This document shows, one piece after another, positions 1-11,370 of a DNA stretch of 64,000 bases. Within the stretch, counting starts at the first letter, position 1, and each line of letters begins with the position of its first letter. This DNA comes from Meghimatium bilineatum (lineage: Eukaryota > Mollusca > Gastropoda > Stylommatophora > Philomycidae). The stretch lies in assembly GCA_034231615.1 (NCBI GenBank), contig CM067304.1, positions 18,218,444 through 18,282,443 of the forward strand, read 5' to 3'. A model generated the notes under the pieces. The model was not told the origin of the DNA, did no database searches, and saw only the letters and a list, made by a program, of their open reading frames with translations. The position numbers were made by a program, and so were the translations under genes.

Positions 1-379
1 CAGAAAGCAATGGCAACCTACTGAACGTATTTATATTGCCTAGAAAATCACCATAGCCAACAAATGCTGTGTTGATAGCTACGTCCTGGATAGGATATGC
101 TACCAATTTATTTATTTTTTATAAAGTCGGGATCCTTTGCATCCATAATTTTGTGTATTACGGTAAAAATATAAAATGTGGATGTCATTTTTACTGCTTA
201 TGCAATACTATATAGAAAAAAAAGTGTTGTACATTTTACAATTTACCTATTAATTTGTAAAATATGAATTCCTAAGGTCGTGTTGTGTATAAGACTATAA
301 CAGCAAAATATGGTTGATATGCATTATGTAGTTTTCTGTAAAATTTAGCTCAAGTGTAACATGAATTATGAAACTAACT

Positions 380-626
380 ATACTACACTTTAGACATCTA
401 AAGAGAATGGTATACATCCAATTCCCTACAAGTACATATAATAAATCACGATGAGGTTACAGAGATAGAGGAAAACCAAGAAAGAAATGGATAGATAATA
501 TCAAAGATATTTTCAACAAACATGGAAATAACACAACCGAGGTGACACATGATATTGAAAAGTAAATTAAATCCCACTTCCCTATGCTTAACGGCAAGTG
601 TGGATCAATAGTGTCACCGTCTACTT
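380..626 (+). mobile_element. LINE 3' end (acaatag-tail family)
   Basis: Decayed coding end (GKPRKKWIDNIKDIFNKHG) followed by the conserved 3' stretch cttaacggcaagtgtg and an acaatag tail that runs straight into the 20-bp minisatellite. Confidence 0.6.
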
Positions 627-999
627 GAGACTAGACAATAGACATAGAGAATAGACAATAGAAATAGAGAATAGACAATAGAAATAGAGAATAGACAATA
701 GAAATAGAGAATAGACAATAGAAATAGAGACTAGACAATAGAAATAGAGACTAGACAACAGAAATAGAGAATAGACAATAGAAATAGAGAATAGTCAATA
801 GAAATAGAGAATAGACAATAGAAATAGAGAATAGTCAATAGAAATAGAGAATAGACAATAGAAATAGAGAATAGACAATAGAAATAGAGACTAGACAACA
901 GAAATAGAGAATAGACAATAGAAATAGAGACTAGACAACAGAAATAGAGAATAGACAATAGAAATAGAGAATAGACAATAGAAATAGAGAATAGACAAA
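625..999. repeat. 20-bp minisatellite
   Basis: About 18 copies of gaaatagagaatagacaata with few variants (actagacaaca, atagtcaata). It starts at the tail of the LINE at 380-626. The long frame through it is repeat, not a gene. Confidence 0.95.
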
Positions 1000-1308
1000 A
1001 CATGTTGCTCAACAATAACTAATATATTCCGTCTAATTTTTATTTAATGAAAGAATATTCTCGGACTTACCTACGTGGCTGTCATATTTTTCGTGACTTT
1101 TGTGGCATCTACCTTTTCCTTCTTGTTTGGCCATGTCGTGTGCCCATTTAAACAGATTGAAAGCTGTGTTGTGGTCTCGAGTGTCATGATGTTTAATCCG
1201 TGCTAGGCATGCATAGATTAAAGCAGCCAGGATGATGTTGTGAGAGAATCCCATTGGAAGAACTAATTAGATATAGACATACATTTTTTTAAAACATGAT
1301 CCACAAGA

Positions 1309-1540
1309 CTTATTTGAATTGGTAGGGGTTTTCTTGACGATTGGTCACGGTTGACTAGTCTCCTATGGTTGGTTACCCACAAAAGACACTTTTTAGAATA
1401 TTCAGATTCATTTTGACATGATATTCCAGTAGTCTGCTCAAGGTTTCAGATTCACAGGGATTAGCCAGTCGTTCTATTTCCCTAAAGTTATTTAGAACAT
1501 CAACTCGGCCCCATACTTATTACGTTCTCATGGTTGCTGT
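1309..1540 (+). repeat. left arm of 230-bp inverted repeat
   Basis: Nearly identical, inverted, to 3425-3658, with about 1.9 kb between. The arms differ by a few bases and one homopolymer. No terminal duplication is obvious. Confidence 0.85.
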
Positions 1541-1604
1541 ACCAGTAAGCTGTCCGCGGGTTCGTTTCCTCGGACACCATCGTCTCATGACATACATGTA
1601 AAGA

Positions 1605-1800
1605 GAGAAAGATCATTGTATGTGAGATGAAATGCCTCAGTAAGATATTGGGAATTACGCGTAGAGATAAAATCCCTAATGAAATACGCGTAGAGATAAA
1701 ATCCCTAATGAAATAAGCGTAGAGATAAAATCCCTAATGAAATACGCGTAGAGATAAAATCCCTAATGAAATACGCGTAGAGATAAAATCTTATGGACAA
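1605..1800 (+). repeat. LINE coding fragment with internal 29-bp tandem array
   Basis: 1615-1680 reads CEMKCLSKILGITRRDKIPN, a LINE C-terminal block. The 29-bp piece gcgtagagataaaatccc with flanks, coding for RRDKIPNE, is repeated about five times at 1652-1790. Confidence 0.75.
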
Positions 1801-1811
1801 TGATGGGTACT

Positions 1812-2330
1812 ATTGTCTATTGTCTTTCCCCAGGTGAATAATTGTTGATAGCATTCACACTTGCCGTTAAGCGTATGTGGTAGCTTAAGCTGTCGTTTCA
1901 AGGCCAGATATGTCGCCGGGGTTGCATTTAGTCCATGGTTGTTCAAGGTTATCTTGATCTTTTCTATCCACCGTTTTCTTGGTCTACCTTTGGCTTTACG
2001 CCCGGATATTCTTGTATTATATGCTCTTATTTGTATTTAGTTTGGCTTCATTCTCATAAGGTGACCGAACCATTTTACTTGCTGTCTCTCAATATGTTCG
2101 ATACATGATATTATACCAACTCTTTTCCTAATTTCTTCATTTCTTATTTTATCTAGTTTGGTAACCATTGCAGCTTTTCTCAGACACTTCATTTCACATG
2201 TGACGATTTTTCTTTGCTGCGAAGCTGTTAAAGACCATGTTTGACATTGGTAGCGCAGTGATGGGCGCTGAACCATGCATATACTATATAGAGAGCCAAA
2301 TGATAAAATGGTTCGGTCATTAAACAAGAA
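1812..2330 (-). mobile_element. LINE 3' end (acaatag-tail family)
   Basis: Minus strand frame 2327-2037 reads CQTWSLTASQQRKIVTCEMK, KLDKIRNEEIRKRVGI and QQVKWFGHLMRM, the reverse transcriptase C-terminal region, continuing with stops to cttaacggcaagtgtg and a gacaatagacaatag tail near 1812. Confidence 0.8.
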
Positions 2331-2546
2331 TGAATCTTAACCTACTTCTGGCAATAGCATACAACAGGAGAGTATTAGGCTTTAGAGCGACATGTCACCC
2401 AAGATGCAGATGGATATACAACATAAAAGATATGTTAACGAGACACAGTCTAAATTCAACTGATGCCTCCCAACTGGCAAAGAATAGAAATCATCGACTC
2501 TCCATGATGCGTCACAGCACATATGGCTAGACAAGACAAGACAAGA
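2331..2546 (+). mobile_element. LINE 3' fragment with acaag tail
   Basis: Degenerate C-terminal end (RCRWIYNIKDM, then DASQLAKNRNHRLSM) ending in agacaagacaagacaag. Different tail from its neighbour. Confidence 0.55.
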
Positions 2547-2697
2547 TTCGGTCTAATGCTTATTCTGTTCTCATGGTTGCTGTACCAGTAAGCTTGTCGG
2601 AGGGTTCATTTCTTCGGACACCCATCGTGTGATACACACATGTAAAGATGATTCTTGTAAGCTTAGGTCACTTCAGCGATCACAACCACTTGCATTA

Positions 2698-2990
2698 TTA
2701 TCGCTAACGCGAGTGTGTTGCCGTGGCCCGACAAGGGAGCAAAGAATAGCAACACTGTTTACCTTCCACGAATGTCGTAAAAGGCGACTAAGGAGGTTAT
2801 GGGATGGAGTTGGCTGTCCCATCTCATATAGGGTCAGTGACCCAAAGCCATGCTGAAGTCAGATGTGTCAGGCCGAAATGCGCAGATATCGCATCAATGC
2901 TGTAAACCATGACACAACGCATTCCGTTCTCCGGACTACATCCTTCTAATCTGCAGGAGTTTGAGAACGAACGCAGAAGAAGAAGAAGAT
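2698..2990 (+). repeat. SINE-like repeat with GAAGAA tail (best copy)
   Basis: About 290 bp ending gagaacgaacgcagaagaag. A nearly identical inverted copy is at 27358-27655 and degenerate copies are scattered through the window. The tail resembles the 3' end of the RNase H LINE at 19559, so that LINE may mobilise it; this is inference. Confidence 0.8.
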
Positions 2991-3336
2991 TATCACAAAG
3001 TTGGTAGATGATTACATTCAGACTGTGAGATGCGGTTAATTAGTCCTCGTATCATCACTACATTCTAGCTAGCCATTCAGTTAGGTGCTCCGATATCATA
3101 TTCAATTTGGACTATGATAGCGTGCTATATGTTATCATGTGCATAGTGTACGAACAGGCGGACAGGCTTACTGGTACAGCAAGGGATAAATCAACCAGTG
3201 TAGGGTAACAACCCTAAACAGGAAGTAGGTGGCTGGGGTAACACAGGGCAAAATGTCAAGAAATACAAAAATAGGTAGGTGTGTTACCAAAATGAAACAT
3301 AAAACAACTTAACAACGAGATACAGAGACAGACGAC

Positions 3337-3361
3337 GTTTCGACTATAAAGCCTTCATCAG
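3337..3361 (-). other. hammerhead-ribozyme-like core (Penelope-type end)
   Basis: On the minus strand ctgatga, a helix candidate ggct/agtc with one G-T pair, then gaaac: the conserved boxes and stem II of a hammerhead ribozyme. Such motifs are known from terminal repeats of Penelope-like elements. Stem III and the cleavage site were not identified. Confidence 0.45.
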
Positions 3362-3424
3362 GACAAACAAATGACCACAATAAAACAAGTCTTACATGGC
3401 GACAAATAGGGTTATAATGAGGAC

Positions 3425-3658
3425 ACAGCAACCACGAGAATGTAATAAGCATGGGGCCGAGTTGATGTTCTAAATAACTTTAGGGAAATAGAACGACTGG
3501 CTAATCCCTGTGAATCTGAAACCTTGAGCAGACTACTGGAATATCATGTCAAAATGAATCTGAATATTCTAAAAAGTGTCTTTTGTGGGTAACCAACCAT
3601 AGGAGACTAGTCAACCGTGACCTAATCGTCAAAAAAAACCCTACCAATTCAAATAAGC
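3425..3658 (-). repeat. right arm of 230-bp inverted repeat
   Basis: Reverse complement of 1309-1540. A hammerhead-like core lies just outside at 3337-3361, suggesting Penelope-type terminal sequence. Confidence 0.85.
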
Positions 3659-3659
3659 C

Positions 3660-4318
3660 TTGTCCATGAGGAAATTATTAATATCTAAACAAATTACAAA
3701 CAAGTTAAAAATGAGAATTATAAAATGCTACATCTATTCCATATTAATGTATGGCTCAGAAACATGGATACTAAATAAACAATTAGAAGACAGAATTGAT
3801 GCCTTTGAGATGTGGGTATATAGAAGAATATGGAGAACATCAAAGAAAGAGAAGAAAACAAATAAAGTGGTGCTAAAGACACTTAATATGAAGAAAGAAT
3901 CATCATCAAGTGACATATTCTTTCCAGAACGTATTATTTCCTATGGATCTCTTGAATTCTCCGCGGTCTTGAGCAAGTTGCCCTGCATCTTCAAGTGACA
4001 TGTGCAGACATTCTTGAATGTCTTTTGTCCAACATGGTCGGCCAAGAAAGAATTACTAAGAGAAATAAAGATCAGGCAAATAAAATACTTTGGACACATT
4101 AAAAGACATGACACCTTATTGAAGACCTTACTTGAGGGTAAAGTCAAAGAGAAGCGAGCAAGAGGTAGGCAGAGATACAAGTGGGAGAGTAACATCACAC
4201 GATGGACAGGTTACAGTCTAGCAGAGTGCACCACCAAGACAAGAGACAGGAGATGTTAGAGATACGTTGCAGCCAAATTTCGTTGTGGAGACGGCACTTA
4301 ATGATGATGATGATGATG
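3660..4318 (+). mobile_element. LINE fragment (GAT-tail family) with a second LINE inserted
   Basis: 3' end of the same family: MRKLLISKQITNKLK, YGSETWILNKQLEDR, WVYRRIWRTSK, then after an interruption LLREIKIRQIKYFGH to the family's 3' end with gatgatgatgatgatgatg tail. The interruption at 3901-4043 is a separate insertion flanked by aagaaagaat. Confidence 0.85.
3901..4043 (-). mobile_element. nested LINE 3' end with 10-bp target duplication
   Basis: 143 bp inserted into the LINE at 3660-4318. aagaaagaat occurs at 3891-3900 and 4044-4053. On the minus strand it reads as a LINE C-terminal tail (LAQDRGEF then NNTFWKEYVT, stop) with a short tgatgatga end. A related end is at 63680-63900. Confidence 0.75.
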
Positions 4319-4885
4319 AGTGTACGTAATGTGCCATGTCTTACAGTAAAGCTGAGTGCGTCAACAGTCCCGACTGAAGATGGGGAAATAAGCCTTATTT
4401 GTTTATTGGTTATTTTTCTATCCAACTATTAATTGGCTGTGACGTAGGGTATAAATATACTGGCCAATTAAAAGCGCGATAAAATAAGATGTCATCAGTG
4501 ATTGAATTATACAGATGTGATTTGCATGCTCATTAAGTCGAACCGCTGTGAAACGGATACCGAATTTCAATTTTCTTGGGTGCGAAATGTGTCCTTGTTT
4601 GTTGCTTATTTAGAGAATTCATTGTTATTTAGAGACTTCGTAATTTTTTTTAGCATGAATACCATCATGTGGTCACTGACTAAACCGGTTTTATGTTCGG
4701 TGGTAACTCTGTTTGGGGGGGGGGGGAAATTGCGTGATTGGAATTTTGAGATAAAAGTTACGTGATTGGGAGACTACAGTAAAAATGTGCATTGTATAGT
4801 AGTTAAAATAGACACAAATATATATATATATATATAAAGGGTGGGTTAAATTTCAGTACTACGTTGAACAACACACATGATTTAC

Positions 4886-4910
4886 GTTTCGGTCTAAAGG
4901 TCTTTATCAA
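4886..4910 (-). other. decayed hammerhead-like core
   Basis: Minus strand ttgataa...gaaac with the stem II arms no longer complementary. It follows a (TA)n run at 4818-4837, a frequent Penelope setting; 4850-5090 is probably the rest of this element's end. Confidence 0.3.
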
Positions 4911-5569
4911 GAAAGGAACTAACAAACACAGAATGGAACTACAAAACTCAAACAGAAACTACATCCAGCAATAAAACAATGTTACAATATACAGTATACA
5001 GGTTTGGAAGACAACAACTAGAGACGACGAGCACCGAGGGCGAGAACCAGGAACTTGTGATTACGTGATGAGAACACAGTAGGAGACACAAAGAAAACGC
5101 AAATTTAAAAACAAAAGAATTATAATGTATATTACATCTCTTGGGGCAATGGAAAAGCGGTACTATGATTGTAGTTCAACCTCCGTTTTGCTTCTTGTTT
5201 CACAGTAATGTCTACCTACGTACTTTGTGGTTAATTGATCTAAATATTTTATCAATAAATAATCAATAATTAATTGAAATATTCATTTTTTATGATTAGG
5301 GTTAGTTATGTTTTACATAACTAATCCTAACCCTAACTATAATTATATTAAAATAAATAAATGATATACATAAACTGATAAAGATAGTCAAAGGAAATAA
5401 TCACACAGTTAGACACTATTTGGCGGAACGGGGGTTATTCTGCGATCATAGTACCGGAAAAGCTGATTGCTGATCCAGCGGCCCATGGGCTCATGCTCTT
5501 TGACCCAACCGGAATAGCTAAATTGATTTATTGGCAGTTGCTATAGTGAATGGTACAGTAGAAAAGAAC

Positions 5570-5830
5570 ACGATTAGATTGTTAGGTCTGTCATCGATAC
5601 AAACGAGAATAGAATACAGTAAAATTCCTAAAACTATAATAAAACACGATCAATTTATAGAAAAAGTGGTAGACCCACATATAAATGGATAGATGACATC
5701 AAAGAAAATATGAACAAACATGGATATAGTAACACAGAGATGATACATCTGGCTTTGGAATACATGTTAACCCTCCTCTAAGCTTAACAATCACCAAGGA
5801 ACAAGTAGTGACACCAGACAATAGATAAAT
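5570..5830 (+). mobile_element. LINE 3' end (acaatag-tail family)
   Basis: Degenerate KWIDDIKENMNKHG block and the family's 3' end with agacaatagataaatgatg tail. Confidence 0.5.
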
Positions 5831-6219
5831 GATGATAAAGATGATAAAATAGGCAAATATACATGTGCATGAGAGGGATAGAAACATGATTGACCAGAGG
5901 AGACGGAAGGAAAGTACTTCCAATCTCTGAAGGTTCGAAGAACCCGCGATCAACAACTAATCGAGGCACTGACCTTGTAAATCGGTGTTTCCCAACGTGT
6001 GGCCTCTGCCCCATAGGGGAGCAATTTGATTGTTTAGGAAGGGGGCGCAATTCGAAAACAATTAAATTCTTTTGTACTTCAGTTTTAGTTGTCTATTATA
6101 TGTTTAGAAAATTTACTTGCTGTTATTTTCTTTATATTCTTATTTTCATAATACTCTTAATAATTTTATTTTCTTAATTTCCTATTGAGTTCTTCCTAAA
6201 ACCAAAGTCTTATGTCCTG

Positions 6220-6392
6220 AATAAGTTGTTCCCGCCGATACGGATGTGTCGGGCCATTGGCGCAAATAAAACGGTGACACAACGCATTTCCATTTTCTGG
6301 ACTACATCCTGCTGGAAATCTAGCAGGACTATGAGTCAGCTAGATCCAGTTGGAGTTTGAGAATGAACGCAGAAGAAGAAGAAGAATAAGTT
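6220..6392 (+). repeat. SINE-like repeat, 3' part
   Basis: Matches the second half of 2698-2990, ending gagaatgaacgcagaagaag. Confidence 0.65.
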
Positions 6393-6609
6393 GTTGCTAT
6401 TTTTGTTACATCATAAAATTTAAAAGCGTAGTTTAGTACGGCAACTTGAAATTTGACTGCAGATTACACAAATTCAATGAGATTGAGAGGTGTGAATGGT
6501 AAGGTGGTAGCCAAAGAGAATGTTCAGATAATTACTTTGTCAATTACAAAAGTAATTAGAACTCATTTAGGGGATAATTCAATTTTTGAATATATAAAAA
6601 TATATGTGT

Positions 6610-7135
6610 ATGAACGAATGAATAAATGAACATATAGACAATTGAATATATGAACAAGTTAATAAATGAACATATGGACAAATGAACCAGTGAATAATTG
6701 AACATATGGACAAATGAACAAGTGAATAAATGAACATATGGACAAATGAACCAGTGAATAAATGAACATATGGACAAATGAACCAGTGAATAATTGAACA
6801 TATGGACAAATGAACAAGTGAATAAATGAACATATGGATAAATGAACAAGTGAATAATTGAACAGATGGACAAATGAACAAGTGAATAATTGAACATATG
6901 GACAAATGAACAAGTGAATAATTGAACATATGGACAAGTGAACAATTGAACATGTGGACAAATGAACAAGTGAATAAATGAACATGTGGACAAATGAACA
7001 AGTGAATAAATGAACATGTGGACAAATGAACAAGTGAATAAATGAACATGTGGACAAATGAACAAGTGAATAAATGAACATGTGGACTAATGAACAAGTG
7101 AATAAATGAACATATCAACATATGAATAAAATAAT
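6610..7135. repeat. 32-bp minisatellite
   Basis: About 16 copies of a unit containing gaacatatggacaaatgaac and aagtgaataaat. All three minus-strand frames stay open across it; none is a gene. Confidence 0.95.
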
Positions 7136-7204
7136 ATATGGAAAAATGAACACCGATTAAGGCGTGTTATAATCCTAAAAGGTCTCTTATATTACATGCT
7201 ATAG

Positions 7205-7436
7205 GGGGTGACCAATCGCAAAATAAGCCCTAATAGTTGAATCAAAACAAAGCAAAATTAGTCGTCTTACGTGATGTTTTCGTTTATTGACGAGATTTGT
7301 GTTGGTCACTATTATATACTATGTGTCGCCAAGCTACAACATGCACGGAAATAATCTAACAATGTGCCGTAAACACGCTGATTCTGCTTTGTTTTGATTC
7401 TGTTGTTATGTCTTATTAGGCGATTGGTCATGATCC
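7205..7436. mobile_element. small inverted-repeat element (MITE-like)
   Basis: Imperfect terminal inverted repeats of about 50 bp sharing tgaccaatcgc, aataag and aatcaaaacaaagca. A solitary similar end is at 35012-35070. No coding. Confidence 0.6.
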
Positions 7437-7689
7437 AAGTATATGTTGAAAAGTGTTGGAGATCTAACGCATCCCTACCAAACTCCGTCTTTTTCCTAAA
7501 GACATTTCCTATTGTAATATTTGATTAGTTTGCACAACTTAATACATAATACTATCACGTAGATCAGAGATTAAATTAATTATCCAATTAAAATTATGGT
7601 ACGATTAGACAAAATAAAAATGTTGGATAAGATTATAAATGTGATGTTGAACTACAGAAAATTGTTGATTATATTATAAATGTACGCAT

Positions 7690-7830
7690 ACAGTTGCAAC
7701 TGTGGGCCGCACCACTGGCCCACTAGACAAACCACCCAAGCAACAGAAAAACCTATATAGATGGCATGCCGTTATATTGAGGCTATCTTGCGGAGGCTTT
7801 GTAGCATGTCATCTATACAGTTAAAGACCC
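7690..7830 (-). repeat. fragment of the CAAC-tail dispersed repeat
   Basis: Matches the reverse complement of 48200-48340 (ggcccactagac, atgccgttatattgagg, atgtcatctatacagtta). Confidence 0.6.
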
Positions 7831-7977
7831 CCGCTGAGTAGAAGGCTTTTTCAATAGACATTGCACTAATCCGAAAGATGAAGTCACCTGGGTATGAAAG
7901 AAAGCTCAGAAAAACTACACCACTGCACATAGGAAGTAAGAGCTAATCGCTCGAAGTTCCTGGGTTTCTCAAACAAA

Positions 7978-8375
7978 AAATATTATAAATGTAATGTTAG
8001 TCTACATAAAAATGATGGATTAGAGTACAAATGTAAGTTTGGACCACATAAAATTATTGAATTAAATTAGAAATGTAAGGTTGGACTACATAAAAATGTA
8101 TATAATTAAATTACAAATATAAGGTTGGACTACATAAAAATGTTGAATTAGATTACAAATGTAAGGTTGGACTACTTAAAATTGTTGAATTAGATTACAA
8201 ATGTAAGGTTGGACTACATAAAAATGTTGAATTAGATTACAAATGTAATGTTGAACTACATAAAAATGTTGAATTAGATTACAAATGTAAGTTGGGCTAC
8301 ATAAAAATGTTGAATTAGACTATAAATGTAAAGTTGGACTACATACAAAGTTGGACAACATAAATACGTTGAATT
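7978..8375. repeat. 42-bp minisatellite
   Basis: About nine degenerate copies with aaatgttgaattagattac and gtaaggttggactacataa. Confidence 0.9.
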
Positions 8376-8980
8376 AGGCCCTATGTACAAATTTGTGACT
8401 TACCTTGTAAACGTTTGCCTGTCTAAGGTTTCTACCTAAAGACCACACCTGCAAATGGTTCTTTGCTCAAGGCTCCAGTACTCATCCGTTGACACATACC
8501 AGGAAAACGAGACTGAGTTTGGGATAGCAACCGTCTTAAGTCTGTTTACTGCAGCTTCAAACGTTCTATTTGTAGCTTATTTGTTGAGTTTTACCGCTGC
8601 ACGTGATCTCGTCAGTAGATTCTCTAAACCGTGTCCAAGTTATCTGAACGTGTTGTTGTCGTACTAGAAATTGTATTTCAGAACTATATCATTTGGCGTA
8701 GATGCTCGTTCTAACCAGCATCATCTAAATCTTTCATGTTTGGGCATTTTTGTGTGTCTCAATATTGGTGGGATAGTTTTGTTTTGTTGTTTGTTTATTT
8801 AGTGGTTGCATGTCTCTTTCAATCAAATATTGGTGTATTTCGTGGTTATATAAGAGAGTTCATTTACTAGTGAGAAATCCCGTTCAAAACGAGAAATCCC
8901 GAAGTAAAACTGCCTAAGTGTATTTTGACATGACTATCTACAATACAGGATATGCTGGCTAATGGAAAAAGAGGCCTTCT
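8376..8980. other. no gene seen
   Basis: AT-rich sequence. A short open frame at 8455-8667 has no recognisable domain. Confidence 0.4.
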
Positions 8981-8984
8981 TAAT

Positions 8985-9075
8985 GAATCATTTGATTGTA
9001 TCCCGTGATTTTCATTGGTCATTGTGATTATAAATTGTTTGACAGCTAATAAAAATCAAGAAAATAGTCAAAACA
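8985..9075. mobile_element. CCAAT hairpin MITE, copy 1
   Basis: Imperfect inverted arms (cccgtgattttcattgg against ccaataaaaatcac type) around a short loop. Same family as 9226-9316. Confidence 0.55.
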
Positions 9076-9225
9076 GTTATTTTAAAAGGCTGAATTTTCC
9101 ATCGGCCATAACGTTTTACTCGTACATTGTCGACTGGCTCGCTGTGTAGCGCATGTTATGGCCTCGATTGAGCGTCGACAATATAATACATGTGAGAATA
9201 ATTGGGAATAATCCTTGTTCAATAA

Positions 9226-9316
9226 CACATTTGACATTTCCCGTGATTTTCATTGGCTGTAACATAAAGTATAATCAAATTGACCAATAAAAATCACAGG
9301 AAACGTCAAATGCATC
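9226..9316. mobile_element. CCAAT hairpin MITE, copy 2
   Basis: Arms of about 29 bp, catttgacatttcccgtg... against its near-complement ending gtcaaatg. A third, partial copy is at 11242-11312 in the CA-A 3' region. Confidence 0.65.
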
Positions 9317-9479
9317 ATTTTACGAGTAGAAGGATGATTCCAAATGAGCTAACAGGACTGTATACTTGACGAAAGACACAACCCTTGTATCTCAAGGTCT
9401 ATGGCCTATCTTAACAAACACCGAGGATGAATACGGGAGAAATTAAGGATATCACCCGAAGTGGTAATCTAGTCTTCTT

Positions 9480-10110
9480 CAGTCAACTTTTTCAGAAAGT
9501 TGACACATTTCAATCCGTTTTTGGCATGCTTTTAATTCGGGTGGACTTTCCTAGCCTGTGACAACCTTTATATCTGTCGCCAGGCGATGGATGTGTATCG
9601 ACTCTACGTTGTGATGGTTTTTCCACCCACTGTGCCCTTAGGACAACATATGTCCATGGGTGGCACTTTCCGAGAAGGCGGTATTCAGGGAGTTAGAATT
9701 GGGTCGACTACGCAAATCTTTGACACTTTGCTGTCTCTTGTTGTACTCAATATTTTATTCTTACGGAGACTAGCGCTGGACTCCAACTATTCGTCTTGAC
9801 ATCTAATAATTCGTAACATTCGCATTGATCGAGACGGACTGTCTTGCGTTACTATGTGTCGACAGTGTTGCTGTATGTGTTGACGCAGATGTCTCGCAGA
9901 TATGGTGTGTCATTTTATGTCAATTCTCATTCCATCTGCTGCCTCCACATCCAGGGACCAGAAGTGTTGATTAAGAAAACAGCACGACCAGCTGTATTTC
10001 TGCTTCCAGGGTGCACCATGAAGAGGTGCTTATGGGATCTTAGGGTCACTGGATCCACCGAGAACAGTGTGGTACTCATAGCACGCTGGAATCCTATCAT
10101 AATGTAAGAC
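9480..10110 (+). repeat. high-GC dispersed repeat, copy
   Basis: Shares cagctgtatttctgcttccagg, vvariants of the gcctgtgacaacct block and the gtgcacc block with 49400-50750; part also at 22240-22460. No intact frame. Confidence 0.6.
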
Positions 10111-10139
10111 AGTAGTCCAGACATTGGAACTCACATAAA

Positions 10140-10815
10140 AAAAGGTATGGTGCCACAATATAAGGCGAATATTATATATTTTTAAATATCGTTCCTGTTG
10201 TTTTTTGACAAGGCTCTTTTGGTCTTAACGTCATAAAAATAGAATTTTTAGTTTCCATGCTTTCGTCACTATCACAACCGGGGCCTGAACTTCTAGATCA
10301 AGATGTAAAGAATAGGACTACTGTCTTCAATTGATGCATATTGTTTGACGCGACTAAGAAATGTTGGAGGATACGCTGATAATATCTAACCTGTGAAATT
10401 TCCATCGTCCTTGCATGTGCTATCTCTATTTCTTACTTTTGTCTTCTGTAAAAATGTTCACACGGATGATGAAGAGATGCAGTCCAGACGATATTGCACT
10501 TTTGTCCTTTTGTGGCAGACCCCTAGATGACTTAATGTGCCATCACTTCAGATGGATCAACAAATCTGATACAGAAAAATGGACTAGTTGGCTCAGAAGT
10601 GTATGCAACTCTCTAGTCAGGACGGTATGATCATGGAATACTGCTGAACTGGAATGCCCCCATAGGAACAAAACATGCATTCATAAATTCTCCCAATACA
10701 ACCACGCCACGCCTTTGAAACTGTGAACCTTATAAACGTTAGTGCCTCACTCGGTTAACCAACCCAGAAGGCTCCGTTAGCCAACCGAGGAGGACCTGTC
10801 TTTTTGGCAGAAAGG
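10140..10815. other. no gene seen
   Basis: Unassigned sequence; short frames without recognisable motifs. Confidence 0.4.
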
Positions 10816-11039
10816 TTATGTGCTGTCAAGAGCCTATCAATAGTATAATGTACAGTATATTAATATTACATGCATTACAAACAAAACCTTTGTTGCCAGA
10901 AGCCAATTATAATTTTATTTTTAAAGATTCTCTAAAATATCCAACAGATGTCAGAAAAATACATCTAGAAGACGCACTAACTCTCCTGGGTGTTCGCTTT
11001 ATGCTAGATTTCGTGAGATCAAATTCTGCTCGTGATGAT

Positions 11040-11170
11040 TGTTTATAAAGTGGACGTCTTTAGAAATTTATTTGGGATTACTGAGGGAAGCTACGGAGTT
11101 ACGTGCTGTGATTGGTACTCTTGTACGGCAGAGCTCAGCTTTATTGAACAGGACGACGTACGACGTACAA
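11040..11170 (+). repeat. SINE-like fragment
   Basis: Shares tataaagtgga and acggagttacgtgc...ggtactc with 37150-37235, where a tRNA-like B box precedes it. Confidence 0.45.
11140..11145 (-). promoter_or_regulatory. possible polyadenylation signal of CA-A
   Basis: AATAAA on the minus strand, about 225 nt past the CA-A stop. It sits inside a dispersed repeat, so use as the real 3' end is only inferred. Confidence 0.35.
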
Positions 11171-11240
11171 TACAATAATCAATCAATCAATCAATACAAT
11201 AATCAATCAATCAAGCGCAATCAATCAATCAATCAATGAA
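11171..11240. repeat. (AATC)n microsatellite
   Basis: Tetranucleotide aatc with two interruptions. Confidence 0.9.
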
Positions 11241-11370
11241 TCATTTGGTCACATTTGTTTAACTTTATGTAGACAGCCAGTGAAAATCACATGAAAAGTC
11301 AAACTGAGTCACTTTTAGAGGATTAACACCGCTGAGTTCACAAGACTGCATAATTAACGAGGGATTCGAC

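Noticed and set aside
6556..7121. Three overlapping minus frames of 140-180 codons
   Set aside because: All three frames are open because the 32-bp repeat lacks stops; not a gene.
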